A stretch of 64,000 nt of DNA from Nonomuraea rubra (GTDB lineage Bacteria > Actinomycetota > Actinomycetes > Streptosporangiales > Streptosporangiaceae): assembly GCF_014207985.1 (NCBI RefSeq), contig NZ_JACHMI010000001.1:2153001-2217000 (forward strand), given 5' to 3'. This document shows, in pieces, positions 1 to 11,680 of this stretch; within the stretch, counting starts at the first letter, position 1, and each line of letters opens with the position of its first letter. Both the position numbers and the translations under genes were made by a program. Under the pieces are notes generated by a model, which was not told the origin of the DNA, did no database searches, and was given only the letters and a program-made list of their open reading frames with translations.

Positions 1-314
1 GCCCGCTCGTCGCGCAGCACGGCCTCGGCCTGGGCCTGGGCCTCGGCCTCGGCCTCGGGTGCGGGCCCCAGCGTCCGGCCGTCCAGCTGGACGACCGGGC
101 GCCCGGCCGACACGGCCTCCCGGGCGAACCGCCGCAGCAGCGCCGACTTCCCGATTCCTCCGGGACCATGAAGGTAGAGAACGTTGCACCGGCCCCCGGA
201 CAGCGCGGCGCGGAAGATCGCGAGCTCTTCCCGGCGGCCCACGAACGCCGACTCGCGTGCCGCCTGCAGGCGCCGGCCCAGTAACTCGGAGTTTCCCTTT
301 CTTCCCGACGGCAT
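1..314 (-). CDS. ATPase of LuxR/STAND-regulator type, N-terminal part only (runs off the window)
   Basis: The leftward frame opens with ATG at 312-314 (MPSGRKGNSELLGRRLQ) and has no stop before base 1, so only about 104 residues are seen. It contains AFVGRREELAIF, the usual lead-in of large ATP-dependent regulators, followed by a Walker A loop GPGGIGKSALL. The last visible part is an Ala/Glu/Gln-rich low-complexity stretch (EAEAEAQAQAEA). This layout is typical of actinobacterial signal-transduction ATPases whose C-terminus carries TPRs or a LuxR helix-turn-helix. The C-terminus is outside the window, so the output domain and target are unknown. It is divergent from the hydrolase at 853. Confidence 0.72.
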   Translation of the reverse strand, partial: MPSGRKGNSELLGRRLQAARESAFVGRREELAIFRAALSGGRCNVLYLHGPGGIGKSALLRRFAREAVSAGRPVVQLDGRTLGPAPEAEAEAQAQAEAVLRDER

Positions 315-443
315 GCGCTCAACTATTGCCTGCGAATCTTGCGAGAGTGTGAGGTGGCGCATTGTCGCAGCATTCATCGAACCGACCTGGGCTTTCATTC
401 GGTAGATGCAGGAATCATGCATTCTGTGGCGTTGAGGTGATCT

Positions 444-481
444 CGGCGTGATGGCTTATTGTGCCATCGGCATTCACGCCG
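444..481. repeat. Imperfect inverted repeat in a 538-nt divergent intergenic region
   Basis: Between the ATPase start (314) and the hydrolase start (853) no gene is convincing. The only clear structure is a nested hairpin: CGGCGTGA (444-451) pairs with TCACGCCG (474-481), and inside it TGGC (452-455) pairs with GCCA (463-466) across the loop TTATTGT. It could be an operator or an mRNA leader element for either neighbour. No T-run follows, so an intrinsic terminator is unlikely. Confidence 0.35.
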
Positions 482-852
482 ATCTGATATCACGTCACTG
501 GGCACACCCGTTGTCAGTTTTCATTGATGGCGCCGGCAGTAAGCATTTTCACTTCTGCGGGATTCGATGCGGGGCGCTGTTCCCGGGTTCAGACCTGATT
601 ATGTGATCCCGGTCACACACAGCGGTGTCACGCTCTCTCTCGCGATGTGATCTCATGGCGTCGGGAATGGCTCGGGGCCGGGCAACGGCCAATGAGTGGA
701 CAGGAAACCGGACTGGTCCCGTTGTCGCCGGAGGCACATGCTTTCCGTCAACGGTGGAGTCGCCTGTCGCATTCGAACCGATGATCACGGGGCATCCTGA
801 GTCGAGGACCGGCCGCGTGCCACCCGGCGAGCCGATCAACGATGGGAGCAAT

Positions 853-2346
853 GTGCCAAGAAGAACTTCTCCGCTCGCCCTCGTCCTCGTGGCGATGGCG
901 ACGTTGCTGGCCGCCACGACGTCGTGCGGGGCCGGCGGGACGGGGACCGGAGAGGAGGCCCCAGGCGCCGGCGGGAAGGGCGGCATCACCTGGGAGCCGT
1001 GCGAGGAGGAGCCCGCCGTCGAGTGCGGCAGGCTGGCTGTACCGATCGACTGGTCCAAGCCGGACGGCCCCAAGGTCGACCTGGCCCTTGCCCGGCGCAA
1101 GGCCACCGATCCCTCCGCGCGGATCGGATCCCTGCTGATCAACCCGGGCGGCCCCGGTAACTCCGGCGTGAACGGCATGTTCCGTCCCGCCGGCTTCAGC
1201 GCGGAAGTCCAGCGGCACTTCGACATCGTCGGCTACGACCCTCGCGGCGTCGCCCGCAGCGGCTCGGTGACCTGCTCGGCCTCGGTGTACAACGAGATGC
1301 CGAGCCCGATCATGACCAGCCAGGACGACTACGACAAGTGGATCTCCTTCAACAAGAGGCTGCACGCGGACTGCCGCAAGCGCACCGGCCCCCTGTACGA
1401 CCACCTCGACTCGCTCAACGTGGCACGTGACATGGACGCCATCCGCGCGGCGCTCGGGGATGACAAGCTGACCTCGTACGGCGTCTCCTACGGCACGCTC
1501 GCCCAGCAGATGTACGCCGAGCTGTTCCCGGACCGGATCCGGGCCATGGTGCTGGACGGCAGCATGGACCACAGCCTGGACGCCAAGGCGTTCCAGGTGA
1601 GCGAGGCGGCCGCCGTCCAGGACGGCTTCGACGAGTTCGTCGCCTGGTGCGAACGGGACACCGGGTGCGTCCTGCACGGGCGCGACGTCCGCGCGCTGTG
1701 GCAGGGACTGCTGGAGAAGGCGAGCCGCGGCGAGCTGTACTGGCCGGGCGTCACCGGCCGCCCGGTGAGCGCCCACAACCTCAGATGGCTGGGCGTGATC
1801 CTCAACGAGGCGCCCGACTGGCGGCTGGAGGCCCAGGTGCTCAACGCCCTGGACGGCGGGCCGGTGCCGGACAACATGCCGGGCCCTCCGGGTAACGGTC
1901 CCGTGAGCGGGAACACCGCCGAACTCCCCACCGCGATCCTCTGCTCGGACTTCGACCTGTCGCTGCGGGACTACGACGAGTACGCCGACGTGATGAGCGG
2001 CGCCGGCGCGGCGGCCCCGGACATGCGGTACAACCCGATGCCGATGGGCGACATGCCGATCTGCCAGGGCCACCCGGTCACCAACCCGCAGCACCGGCTG
2101 GAGTACAAGGGCAGCGCTCCGCTCCTGGTCAGCACCTCCATGCACGACCCCTCCACGCCGTACGAGTGGTCGGCCAACGTGGCCGAGCAGTTGGGCTCCA
2201 AGGCCACGCTGTTCACCTACGAGGGCTGGGGCCACGGCATCTACGGCAAGACCCCGTGCATCACGACGGCCATGGACGGCTATCTGATCTCGCTGACCGT
2301 GCCCGCGCAGGGCACCCGCTGCCCGGCCGAAGAGCGCCAGGACTGA
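853..2346 (+). CDS. Secreted lipoprotein alpha/beta-hydrolase, TAP (tripeptidyl aminopeptidase) family
   Basis: A 497-residue exported hydrolase of the actinobacterial TAP/SlpD-SlpE family, whose members release N-terminal peptides from proteins outside the cell. The GTG at 853 was chosen because GGGAG lies 4 nt upstream and the protein then begins with a lipoprotein signal: basic start, hydrophobic core, and TTSC with Cys25 as the lipidation site. A longer in-frame reading from 625 gives a signal-less, unlikely N-terminus. Visible motifs are an oxyanion strand (LLINPGGPGNSG), DPRGVARSG, the nucleophile elbow GVSYG with Ser212, and a C-terminal TAP-like part with LLVSTSMHDPSTPY (acid region) and GWGHG (catalytic His). 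Cys pairs suggest disulfides. It appears monocistronic. The exact substrate (peptide or ester) cannot be read from sequence. Confidence 0.88.
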   Translation: MPRRTSPLALVLVAMATLLAATTSCGAGGTGTGEEAPGAGGKGGITWEPCEEEPAVECGRLAVPIDWSKPDGPKVDLALARRKATDPSARIGSLLINPGGPGNSGVNGMFRPAGFSAEVQRHFDIVGYDPRGVARSGSVTCSASVYNEMPSPIMTSQDDYDKWISFNKRLHADCRKRTGPLYDHLDSLNVARDMDAIRAALGDDKLTSYGVSYGTLAQQMYAELFPDRIRAMVLDGSMDHSLDAKAFQVSEAAAVQDGFDEFVAWCERDTGCVLHGRDVRALWQGLLEKASRGELYWPGVTGRPVSAHNLRWLGVILNEAPDWRLEAQVLNALDGGPVPDNMPGPPGNGPVSGNTAELPTAILCSDFDLSLRDYDEYADVMSGAGAAAPDMRYNPMPMGDMPICQGHPVTNPQHRLEYKGSAPLLVSTSMHDPSTPYEWSANVAEQLGSKATLFTYEGWGHGIYGKTPCITTAMDGYLISLTVPAQGTRCPAEERQD

Positions 2347-2401
2347 GGGCTGTCTCTCCGGTCGGCCGTCGCATGAATGATCCGCTGCTGCGGGCCGGCA
2401 G

Positions 2402-2468
2402 GCCCAGTGTCGGGAAAATGGACAGTTAACGGCCTGGGACATGGACAGCCGGATCTCCGACACTGGGC
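2402..2468. repeat. 12-bp perfect inverted repeat with internal ATGGACAG direct repeat, between the hydrolase and PKS genes
   Basis: GCCCAGTGTCGG (2402-2413) is the exact reverse complement of CCGACACTGGGC (2457-2468). The 43-nt interval contains ATGGACAG twice (about 2418 and 2441). The element lies 58 nt after the hydrolase stop and about 185 nt before the polyketide synthase start. The long loop and lack of a T-run argue against a simple terminator. A regulator binding two half-sites, or a structured leader, fits better. No promoter is obvious in the rest of 2347-2652. Confidence 0.5.
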
Positions 2469-2652
2469 TCGCCGTACCACAGGGGCCACGGGGGACCAGA
2501 AGATGAAGGTGCACAGGCAGGGGTGGGACAACGCGATCGACCTCGTCTAGCGGTTCCTGAGAGGGACGAGCCTCGGCGCATCGACGCGCCGGGGCCGTTT
2601 CCGTGCGAGCGTGGACACGCCGCACGAAGTTCGCTCCGTACCTGGCGAGGGG

Positions 2653-5600
2653 ATGGCCTTGGCTCACAGTGAATTGATCCGTACGGTGCCCGAGCTGCTG
2701 GCCCGGCACGCGGCCGCCCAGGGGGACCGGATCGCCTTCTCGGACGCGTCCCGGGCGGTCGGCTACGCGGCCCTGGACGTCCGGACGAGGAGATTGGCGG
2801 GTGGGCTGAGAGCCGCGGGGGTCGCCGCGGGTGACCGGGTGGCGATCCTCCTCGGGAACCGGGTGGAGGCCATCGAGAGCTCCCTCGCGATCACCCGGGC
2901 GGCGGCGGTGGGCGTGCCGCTGAACCCGAGATCCTCGGACGCCGAGCTGGCCCACGCGCTGGGGGACAGCGCCGCCCAGGTGATCTTCACCGACGCCTCC
3001 CGCCTGCCCCAGGTGCGCCGGACCTCCTCGTCCCTCGTCGTCCTCGTGGGGGACGGCGACGATGCTCCGGACGGCTGCCTGCGGTACGAGGACCTGGCCG
3101 GGCGGGAAGCGCCCTGCCGGGCGGCGGACGACCTGGCTCTCGACGATCCCGCCTGGCTGCACTACACCTCGGGGACCACGGGCCGGGCCAAGGGCGTGCT
3201 CTCGACGCAACGTGCCGGGCTGTGGTCCGCGGCCGCCTGCCATGCGCCGATCTTCGGGCTGTCCGCGCGGGATCGGCTGCTGTGGCCGCTGCCGTTGTTC
3301 CACTCCTTCTCGTACTCGCTGTGCCTGCTTGGTGTGGTGGCGACGGGTGCGAGCGCCCACGTGCTCGGCGAGGAGAGCCTGCTCGACGCCTTGTACGAGC
3401 ACGAGCCGACCATGCTGGCGGGGGTGCCGACCGTCTACCACCGGCTGGTGGAGTCCGCCCGGCGGGACGGGCGGAAGCCGTCCGGGCTGCGGCTGTGCGT
3501 CACGGCGGGGGCACCCCTCACCCCGCGCTTGTGCGCGGAGGCGGAGGAGGTGCTCGGCGCGCCGCTGCTCGACGCCTATGGCAGCACGGAGACGTGCGGC
3601 ATGATCGCGGCGAATCGGCCGGAGGGGCCGCGCGTCGCCGGCTCCTGCGGGCCTCCGGTGCCGGGGGTGGAGATCCGGCTGGTGGATCCGCACAGTGCCG
3701 AGGACGTCCCGGACGAGGAGGAGGGCGAGGTCTGGGTCCGCGGTCCCGGGCTCATGCTCGGCTACCACGGCGACCGGGAGTCGCCTTTCGTGGACGGGTG
3801 GTACCGCACCGGCGACCTGGGGCGGCGGGTGGCGCACGGGCACCTCGCGCTCACCGGCCGGTTCAAGGAGCTGATCATCCGGGGTGGCGAGAACATCCAT
3901 CCCGAGGAGGTCGAGCGGGTTCTGCTGGGCTGCCCAGGGGTGTCCGACGCGGTCGTGACGGGCGTGCCGCACGAGGTGTTCGGTGAGGTGCCGGTCGCGT
4001 TCGTCGTCCCGGGCCCCGAGGGGTTCGACCCGGAGGCCCTGCTGGCCGCGTGCCGGGCGGAGCTGACCGAGGCCAAGGTGCCCGACGCGGTGCACGTGAT
4101 CGACGCCGTGCCGCGGACCTCGACCGGCAAGCCGAAGCGCCATGAGCTGACGGCCGCCGGCCTCGGCGGATCGGTGCGGGCCGGAGCGGCCTCCCTGGAA
4201 CGGCTGGTGCTGGCCGAGGTCACGGCGGTGCTCGGGCCGGATTCCGGGGAAGCCGACCTGCGGCGGCCGTTCGCCGAGCTCGGGCTGACGTCCATGGCGG
4301 GGATCGTGCTGAGCGACCGGCTCAGCGCCAGGACCGGGGTCGAGCTCCCCAGCACCCTGGTGTTCGACCACCCGACCCCCGCCTCGGTGGCCGCCCACCT
4401 GCGAGCCAGGCTCGGCGGCGAGGCGAGGCCGCGCGGGCGGGCCGCCCTGGAACGTGCCCCGGCCGATGACGACCCGATCGCCATCGTGTCGATGGCCTGC
4501 CGGTACCCGGGCGGCGTCGCCTCACCGGAGGACCTGTGGCGGCTGGTGCTCGACGAGCGTGACGCCACCTCCGGCTTTCCCGAGGACCGGGACTGGGACG
4601 TGCAAGCGTTGTACGACCCCGATCCCGACATGCCCGGCAAGTCGCTGACGTTACGCGGCGGGTTCCTCGACAATCCCGCAGATTTCGACCCCGCGTTCTT
4701 CGGGATGTCCCCCAAGGAGGCACTGGCCACGGACCCGCAGCAGCGGTTGCTGCTGGAGACGTCGTGGGAGCTCTTCGAGCGGGCCGGCATCGACCCCGTG
4801 TCCGTACGGGGCAGCGACACCGGCGTGTTCGTGGGCGTGATGTACGACGACTACGGCATGCGGTTCATCAACGACCCCCACGAGCTGGAGGCGCACCTGG
4901 CGCTCGGGTCGGCCGGCAGCGTGGCCTCCGGCCGGATCTCGTACACGCTGGGCCTGCGCGGCCCGTCGATGACGCTGGACACGGCCTGCTCGTCGTCGCT
5001 CGTGGCGCTGCACCTGGCGGCCCGGGCGCTGCGGGCCGGGGAGTGCTCGCTGGCGGCGGCCGGCGGGGTGACCGTGATGGCGACACCCTCCACGTTCACC
5101 GCGTTCAGCCGGCTGCGCGGACTGGCCCCGGACGGCCGCTGCAAGTCGTTCGCCGCCGCCGCCGACGGCACGGGATGGTCGGAGGGGGCCGGGCTGCTGC
5201 TGCTGGAACGGTTGTCGGACGCCCGGCGCAACGGGCACCCGGTGCTGGCCCTGCTCCGGGGGACGGCCGTCAATTCCGACGGCCCGTCCAACGGGCTCGC
5301 CGCGCCCAGCGGCCCCGCGCAACAGGAGGTCATCCATGAGGCGTTGTCGGCGGCCGGCCTGGCGGTGCAGGACGTGGACGCGGTGGAGGCGCACGGGACG
5401 GGAACGATGCTGGGGGACCCGATCGAGGCGCAGGCGCTGATCGCGACCTACGGTTCGCGGCGGCCGGAGGCGCCACCGCTCCTGCTGGGCTCCGTGAAGT
5501 CGAACCTCGGCCACACCCAGGCCGCCGCCGGGGTGGCGGGGGTCATCAAGATGGTCCAGGCCCTGCGGCACGGCCTGCTGCCCCGCACCCTGCACGTCGA

Positions 5601-8600
5601 CGCGCCCAGCGGGCATGTGGACTGGTCGCGCGGGACCGTGGAGCTGCTGACCGGGGCGCGGGCCTGGCCGGAGACGGGGCGGCCACGCCGGGCGGGCGTG
5701 TCCGCCTTCGGGATCAGCGGCACGAACGCGCACGTCATCCTGGAGCAGGCCCCCGAACCGGAGCCCGTTCCGGGGGCGCCGGGTTCCTGGGCGGCTGGTT
5801 CGGCGACGTCGGGTCCGGACGGGGCCGGTGCGTGCAGGCCGCCGTGGTTGTTGTCGGCCGCCGACGAGGCCGCGTTGCGCGCCAGGGCGCGTGATCTGGC
5901 CGCCCTCGGTGAGGTCGACGCCGTGGACGCGGCGTACTCGCTCGCCGTGTCCAGCTCCGCGTTGCCGCTGCGTGCCGTCGTCGCGAGGGGAGACCGGGCG
6001 GCGCTGGACGCGCTGGGACGCGGCGAGCCCCACCCGGACGTCCTGGTGAGCACCGCCCGTCCGGCGCCGCTCGCCATGCTGTTCACCGGCCAGGGCGCTC
6101 AGCGACCCGCCATGGGAGCACGGCTGAGGCAGGCGTTTCCCGCGTTCGCCGCGGCGTACGAGGAGGTGTGCCGGCACCTGGACCCGCACCTGCCGGCCGC
6201 GCTGGCGCACGTGATGGACCACGACGCCGCGCTGCTCGACCGTACGGACTTCACCCAGGCCGGCCTGTTCGCCTTCGAGGTGGCGATGTTCCGGCTGCTG
6301 GAGTCATGGGGGATCCGCCCGGACCACCTCGTCGGGCACTCCATCGGCGAGCTGGCGGCGGCGCACGTCGCCGGGGTGTTCACCCTGCCGGACGCGGCAC
6401 GGCTGGTCGCGGCACGCGGGCGGTTGATGGGCGCCCTGCCCCCCGGCGGCGCGATGGTGGCGGTGCAGGCCACGGAGACGGAGGTGGCCGCGGCGCTGTC
6501 CGGCGACCTGTCCGGCGACCGGGCCGGCGACTGGGCCGGCGCGGCCGGCATCGCCTCGGTCAACGGCCCGCGTTCGGTGGTCGTCTCCGGTGCGGAGAGC
6601 GCCGTTTCCGCCGTGGCGGCCGGGTTCGCCGAGCGGGGACGGCGGACCACCCGGCTGCGGGTCAGCCACGCGTTCCACTCCCCGCTGATGGAGCCGATGC
6701 TCGGCGAGTACGGTGACGTGCTCGGGGACCTCACGCTGAGTTCCCCGGCGATCCCGGTGATCTCGACGGTGACCGGCCTGCCGGTGACCGAGGAGCTGCG
6801 CTCGCCGGAATACTGGGTGCGGCAGGTGCGCGAGCCGGTCCGGTTCGCGGCCGCCGTACGGGCGGCGGAGGAGCGGGGCGCGCGGTCCTACCTCGAGGTG
6901 GGGCCGGACGCGGTGCTGACCTCCCTGGTACGTGACTGCCTCGCCGCCGAGGACCCGGCGGTGGCGGCCACCGGGCGGGCCCGCGGCGACGACGTGGACG
7001 TGCTCCTCGAGGCCGTGGCCGCGCTGCACGCCGGCGGCGTACCGGTGAACTGGCGGGCCGTCTTCGCCGGCAGCGGCGCGCGGCTCATCGACCTGCCCAC
7101 CTATCCCTTCCAGCGCCGCCGATATTGGGTGAGCCGCCACTCCACCGTCCACGGCGGCACCCTGCGGCATCCGATGCTCACCGGCGCCGAACCCGAACCC
7201 GGCACGAACCGGGTCCTGTGCCGGGGCCGCCTGTCCGCCGGAACGCACCCGTGGCTCGCCGGGCACGTGGCCGGGGGCCGCACGCTGGTGCCGGCGACCG
7301 TCCTGGTCGAGCTGGCCGTCCGCGCCGGCGACGAGGTCGACTGCGACCTCCTGGAGGACCTGGCGATCGTCGCCCCGCTCGAACTCCCGGCCGCGGGCGG
7401 CGTCCGCCTCCAGGTCACCCTCGGCGAACCGGACGAGACGGGCAGGCGGACCGTCGACCTCGACTCCCGTCCCGACGACGCGGGCACCCGTGAGCCCTGG
7501 ACCCGGCATGCGACGGGGACGCTCGGCGTCACCGCTCCCGGCAAGCCGGACGAAACCGCCGCGTGGCCGCCCGCGGACGCCACACCCGTGCACGTCGAGG
7601 GCGCCTACGACGTCCTGGCCGCGGCCGGCCTCGCCTACGGTCCCGCGTTCCGCGGCGTACGGGCGGTGTGGCGGCGTGACGGAGATCTGTTCGCCGAGGT
7701 CCGGCTGCCCGACGCGGAGAGCGCGGCAGGGTACGTGATGCACCCCGCGTTGCTGGACGCCGCGCTGCACGCGAGCCTCGTCGCCGCCCCCGAGCTCGCC
7801 GAGGCCCGGTTGCCCTTCTCCTTCTCCGGCGTGCGGCTGCTCGCCTCCGGTGCCACGGAACTGCGGGTCCACGTACGGGAGCTGGGAGACAGCCGGATCC
7901 GGCTGAACCTCGCCGACGGCGCCGGCTCACCGGTCGCCCGGATCGAAACCGTGACGCTGCGGCGGCCGGCCGGGCAGCACCCCCCTCGGCGGCCTGCCGG
8001 AAACCTCTACGGTGTGCGGTGGGTCGAGCCGGAGCAGAACGGTGAGCCCACCGGCCCGCGGGACGATGTCGTCGTGCACGTCCAGGGCCGGTCGCGGGGC
8101 TCCGACCCGGTGGCCGCGGTGCACGCCGCCACCACCGAGGCCCTTGAGATGCTGGGGTCCTGGAGCGCGTCCGGTCTCGCGGAAGGCCGGCGCCTGGTCG
8201 TGGTGACGCGGGACGCCACCTCGCCGGACCCCGACCTGGCCGCCGCGGCGGTGTGGGGGCTCGTACGCGTCGCCCAGGCGGAGTATCCGGGCCACATCGT
8301 GCTGGCCGATGCCGACGACAGCCCGGAGTCCGCCGCCGCGCTGCGGGCGGCACGCGCGTCCGGCGAGCCGGTCCTGGCCATCCGCGCCGGCACGATCCTG
8401 GTCCCACGCCTGACCGAAACCGGCCGGGAGGAGGGTGGTCCGGGCGGGGAGGCGGTGGGGACACTCGACACGCGCGGCACCGTTCTGGTGACCGGTGGCA
8501 CGGGCGCCCTCGGGTCCGTGCTGGCACGGCACCTGGCCACCCACCACTCGGCGCGCCACCTCCTGCTCGCGAGCCGGCGTGGCGAGGCCGCCGATGGGGT

Positions 8601-10392
8601 GGACGCGCTGCGGGCCGAGCTGGCGGACCTCGGGGTGTCCGTGCGGGTCGCCGCGTGCGACATCTCCGACCGCGCGGCCGTGCGCGCCCTGGTGACCGCC
8701 GCCGACCCGCCGCTGAGCGCGATCGTGCACGCCGCGGGCGTCCTGGACGACGGGGTGCTGGACGCGCTGACCCCGCAGCGGATGGCGAAGGTGCTGCGCC
8801 CCAAGGTGGACGCGGCCTGGCACCTGCACGAGCTGGCGCGCGACCTCGGCCTGTCGTCGTTCGTGCTGTTCTCCTCCGCGGCCGGCCTGCTGGGCAACGC
8901 CGGGCAGGCCAACTACGCCGCGGCCAACGCCTTCCTCGACGCGCTGGCCCGGCATCGTGCCGCGCGGGGACTGCCCGCACTGTCGCTGGTCTGGGGGCCG
9001 TGGCTGCACGCCGGCGGCATGGCGGGCGCCGTACGCCACGGTCCGCTGGCGCCGGTGACCGACGAGCAGGGCCTGAGCCTGTTCGATGCCGCGCTGGCCT
9101 CGCCGGAGCCCGTGCTCGCTCCGCTCCTGCTCGACCGCGCGTGGAACGGGCCCGTACCGGAGCTGCTCCGCGGCCTGCTGCGCCGGGCGCGCCCCACCGC
9201 CGGCACCACATCGCAGGAGGAAGGGCCGGGGACGTGGCGCCGGAGGCTCGCCCCGCTGCCGCCCGGCGAGCGGCTTGCCGCGCTGGTGGAGGCGGTACGA
9301 GCCGAGGTGGCCACCGTCCTGGGCCACGCCGGCGCGGACGAGGTGCGGCTCGACCGGTCGTTCGCCGAGCTCGGCCTCGACTCGCTCGCCGGCGTCATGC
9401 TCCGCAACAGGCTGAGCACGCTCACCGGGCTGCGGCTGCCCGCGACCGTGGCGTTCGACCACCCCGGCACGGAACAACTGGCCGGACACCTCCTCGACCT
9501 GCTCGGCGAAGCCCTGCCACAGCGGGAGCACGAGGCCCTGCCGCAGCCGGAACCCGGACCCGTGAAATCCCTGATCGCCCCTCTCTACCGCAGGATGTCG
9601 CAGGCCGGTCAGGAGGTGGAGGCGATGCGCATGCTGGTCGTCGCGTCGATGGCCCTGCCGACGTTCCCGTCCGAGCTTCGGCAAGCGCACGCCCTGCCAC
9701 CCGAACGGCTGGCGACCGGGCCCGGCGGGACCGCCCTGATCTGCTTCCCCGACTTCTACCCGCGGGTCGCCACGGGGATCTACGGCAGGCTCGCCGACCT
9801 CTTCGCGGGCGAACGCGACGTGTACGAGATCCCCTACCCGGGCCTGTCGGGCGGAGGTGTCGTGCCCGAGGACTGGCACACCCTGATCGACCTGCACACC
9901 GAGACCATCCAGCGCCACTTCGGCGAGCGCCCCGTCGTGCTCGCCGGCTATTCCGTCGGCGGGTGCACCGCCCAGGCCGTCGCCACCCGGCTCACCGAGG
10001 CCGGGACACCACCCGCCGGCATCGCCATGATCGACACCTACCACGTGACAGGCGAGAACGAGGCCGAGCAGTGGCTCCTCGGCATGCCCGCCCACCGGGC
10101 GGCACAGCTGGGAGAGCTCTTCGACGAGCTCTTCGACGACACGTCCCTGGTCGCGATGGGGGCCTACACCCGGATCCTGCGCGGCTGGCAGCCACGGCCG
10201 GCCGGCGCGCCGACGCTGCTGCTGCGCGCCCAGGACCCCCTTCCCTACCTGGGCGAGCACCCGCCAGGAGGCTCCGCGTGGCCGCCGCCCGTCGACATCG
10301 TCGAGGTGCCCGGCCACCACTTCCAGCTCATCACCGACCGGATCGGGACCACCACGTCCGCCCTCCGAACCTGGATCTCGACCCTGCCCTGA
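2653..10392 (+). CDS. Single-module type I polyketide synthase: acyl ligase-ACP-KS-AT-DH-KR-ACP-TE
   Basis: A 2579-residue assembly line in one chain. Domain order with key residues: AMP-dependent acyl ligase (about 1-520; [11 protein letters not shown] near 170, [31 protein letters not shown]); ACP1 with Ser547 in GLTSM; KS with Cys779 in DTACSSS plus EAHGTGT and SNLGH histidines; AT with Ser1230 in GHSIGE and HAFH near 1339, the malonyl-CoA signature; DH with His1538 in [10 protein letters not shown] and Asp1702 in LLDAALH; KR with GGTGALG near 1948, LDD near 2031 (B-type) and Tyr2088; ACP2 with Ser2244 in GLDSL; TE with Ser2434 in GYSVGG, IDTY, and a C-terminal GHH. Every catalytic residue expected is present and there is no ER. 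It should activate a free acid, add one malonate unit, reduce and dehydrate it to an alpha,beta-unsaturated acyl chain, and release it. No other PKS/NRPS gene is in the window. ATG 2653 (after GGCGAGG) gives the usual ligase N-terminus; GTG 2611 is an in-frame alternative 14 codons upstream. Confidence 0.93.
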   Translation: MALAHSELIRTVPELLARHAAAQGDRIAFSDASRAVGYAALDVRTRRLAGGLRAAGVAAGDRVAILLGNRVEAIESSLAITRAAAVGVPLNPRSSDAELAHALGDSAAQVIFTDASRLPQVRRTSSSLVVLVGDGDDAPDGCLRYEDLAGREAPCRAADDLALDDPAWLHYTSGTTGRAKGVLSTQRAGLWSAAACHAPIFGLSARDRLLWPLPLFHSFSYSLCLLGVVATGASAHVLGEESLLDALYEHEPTMLAGVPTVYHRLVESARRDGRKPSGLRLCVTAGAPLTPRLCAEAEEVLGAPLLDAYGSTETCGMIAANRPEGPRVAGSCGPPVPGVEIRLVDPHSAEDVPDEEEGEVWVRGPGLMLGYHGDRESPFVDGWYRTGDLGRRVAHGHLALTGRFKELIIRGGENIHPEEVERVLLGCPGVSDAVVTGVPHEVFGEVPVAFVVPGPEGFDPEALLAACRAELTEAKVPDAVHVIDAVPRTSTGKPKRHELTAAGLGGSVRAGAASLERLVLAEVTAVLGPDSGEADLRRPFAELGLTSMAGIVLSDRLSARTGVELPSTLVFDHPTPASVAAHLRARLGGEARPRGRAALERAPADDDPIAIVSMACRYPGGVASPEDLWRLVLDERDATSGFPEDRDWDVQALYDPDPDMPGKSLTLRGGFLDNPADFDPAFFGMSPKEALATDPQQRLLLETSWELFERAGIDPVSVRGSDTGVFVGVMYDDYGMRFINDPHELEAHLALGSAGSVASGRISYTLGLRGPSMTLDTACSSSLVALHLAARALRAGECSLAAAGGVTVMATPSTFTAFSRLRGLAPDGRCKSFAAAADGTGWSEGAGLLLLERLSDARRNGHPVLALLRGTAVNSDGPSNGLAAPSGPAQQEVIHEALSAAGLAVQDVDAVEAHGTGTMLGDPIEAQALIATYGSRRPEAPPLLLGSVKSNLGHTQAAAGVAGVIKMVQALRHGLLPRTLHVDAPSGHVDWSRGTVELLTGARAWPETGRPRRAGVSAFGISGTNAHVILEQAPEPEPVPGAPGSWAAGSATSGPDGAGACRPPWLLSAADEAALRARARDLAALGEVDAVDAAYSLAVSSSALPLRAVVARGDRAALDALGRGEPHPDVLVSTARPAPLAMLFTGQGAQRPAMGARLRQAFPAFAAAYEEVCRHLDPHLPAALAHVMDHDAALLDRTDFTQAGLFAFEVAMFRLLESWGIRPDHLVGHSIGELAAAHVAGVFTLPDAARLVAARGRLMGALPPGGAMVAVQATETEVAAALSGDLSGDRAGDWAGAAGIASVNGPRSVVVSGAESAVSAVAAGFAERGRRTTRLRVSHAFHSPLMEPMLGEYGDVLGDLTLSSPAIPVISTVTGLPVTEELRSPEYWVRQVREPVRFAAAVRAAEERGARSYLEVGPDAVLTSLVRDCLAAEDPAVAATGRARGDDVDVLLEAVAALHAGGVPVNWRAVFAGSGARLIDLPTYPFQRRRYWVSRHSTVHGGTLRHPMLTGAEPEPGTNRVLCRGRLSAGTHPWLAGHVAGGRTLVPATVLVELAVRAGDEVDCDLLEDLAIVAPLELPAAGGVRLQVTLGEPDETGRRTVDLDSRPDDAGTREPWTRHATGTLGVTAPGKPDETAAWPPADATPVHVEGAYDVLAAAGLAYGPAFRGVRAVWRRDGDLFAEVRLPDAESAAGYVMHPALLDAALHASLVAAPELAEARLPFSFSGVRLLASGATELRVHVRELGDSRIRLNLADGAGSPVARIETVTLRRPAGQHPPRRPAGNLYGVRWVEPEQNGEPTGPRDDVVVHVQGRSRGSDPVAAVHAATTEALEMLGSWSASGLAEGRRLVVVTRDATSPDPDLAAAAVWGLVRVAQAEYPGHIVLADADDSPESAAALRAARASGEPVLAIRAGTILVPRLTETGREEGGPGGEAVGTLDTRGTVLVTGGTGALGSVLARHLATHHSARHLLLASRRGEAADGVDALRAELADLGVSVRVAACDISDRAAVRALVTAADPPLSAIVHAAGVLDDGVLDALTPQRMAKVLRPKVDAAWHLHELARDLGLSSFVLFSSAAGLLGNAGQANYAAANAFLDALARHRAARGLPALSLVWGPWLHAGGMAGAVRHGPLAPVTDEQGLSLFDAALASPEPVLAPLLLDRAWNGPVPELLRGLLRRARPTAGTTSQEEGPGTWRRRLAPLPPGERLAALVEAVRAEVATVLGHAGADEVRLDRSFAELGLDSLAGVMLRNRLSTLTGLRLPATVAFDHPGTEQLAGHLLDLLGEALPQREHEALPQPEPGPVKSLIAPLYRRMSQAGQEVEAMRMLVVASMALPTFPSELRQAHALPPERLATGPGGTALICFPDFYPRVATGIYGRLADLFAGERDVYEIPYPGLSGGGVVPEDWHTLIDLHTETIQRHFGERPVVLAGYSVGGCTAQAVATRLTEAGTPPAGIAMIDTYHVTGENEAEQWLLGMPAHRAAQLGELFDELFDDTSLVAMGAYTRILRGWQPRPAGAPTLLLRAQDPLPYLGEHPPGGSAWPPPVDIVEVPGHHFQLITDRIGTTTSALRTWISTLP

Positions 10393-10432
10393 ACCGCCAG
10401 GGCGGCGGAGGCTTCCCGGCAGGGGAGGCGAT

Positions 10433-10467
10433 CGGTGCGGTGGGCTGCGGGGGCACCCACCGCACCG
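10433..10467. terminator. Hairpin between the convergent PKS and selD genes
   Basis: CGGTGCGGTGGG (10433-10444) pairs perfectly with CCCACCGCACCG (10456-10467) across an 11-nt loop. It lies 40 nt after the PKS stop and 67 nt after the selD stop, so it can serve both genes. There is no U-tract, as is common in high-GC actinomycetes. Confidence 0.6.
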
Positions 10468-10533
10468 CGCCCCCGGTCACGCGCTGCTCGCCACCGCCGA
10501 GGTCTTGAAGACCAGGAGGGTCACCACGTCCGG

Positions 10534-11523
<990 letters not shown>

Positions 11524-11680
11524 AATCGCACTCTAAGGTGGCGAAGGCTGCCATGGTTGGATTTTGCGGTTGGTCCCTGCGGTGGACACCTTCGTCGCCA
11601 GAAGGCCGGTGATCCCATGATGCGTGTTCAGGCCCGTACGAGCGAGCTCGTGCTCCGCACGCTGATCGGACGTCCCTAGC

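Noticed and set aside
625..852. Longer N-terminus for the TAP-type hydrolase from 625
   Set aside because: It would bury the lipoprotein signal 76 residues inside the protein. GTG 853 has a ribosome site and places the signal at the start.
748..4398. Very long minus-strand frame opposite the hydrolase and PKS genes
   Set aside because: It lies antisense to two genes with clear motifs, is Arg/Gly/Pro/His-rich, and has no recognisable domain. It reflects the high GC at third positions.
7529..10320. Long minus-strand frames opposite the PKS DH-KR-TE part
   Set aside because: Same shadow effect. The plus strand carries intact catalytic motifs throughout.
11524..11680. tRNA-Sec between selD and selA
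   Set aside because: The region has an imperfect GGCGAAGG/CCTTCGTCGCC pairing and a terminal CCA-like end, but no UCA anticodon arm, no GGTTCGA T-arm and the wrong length.
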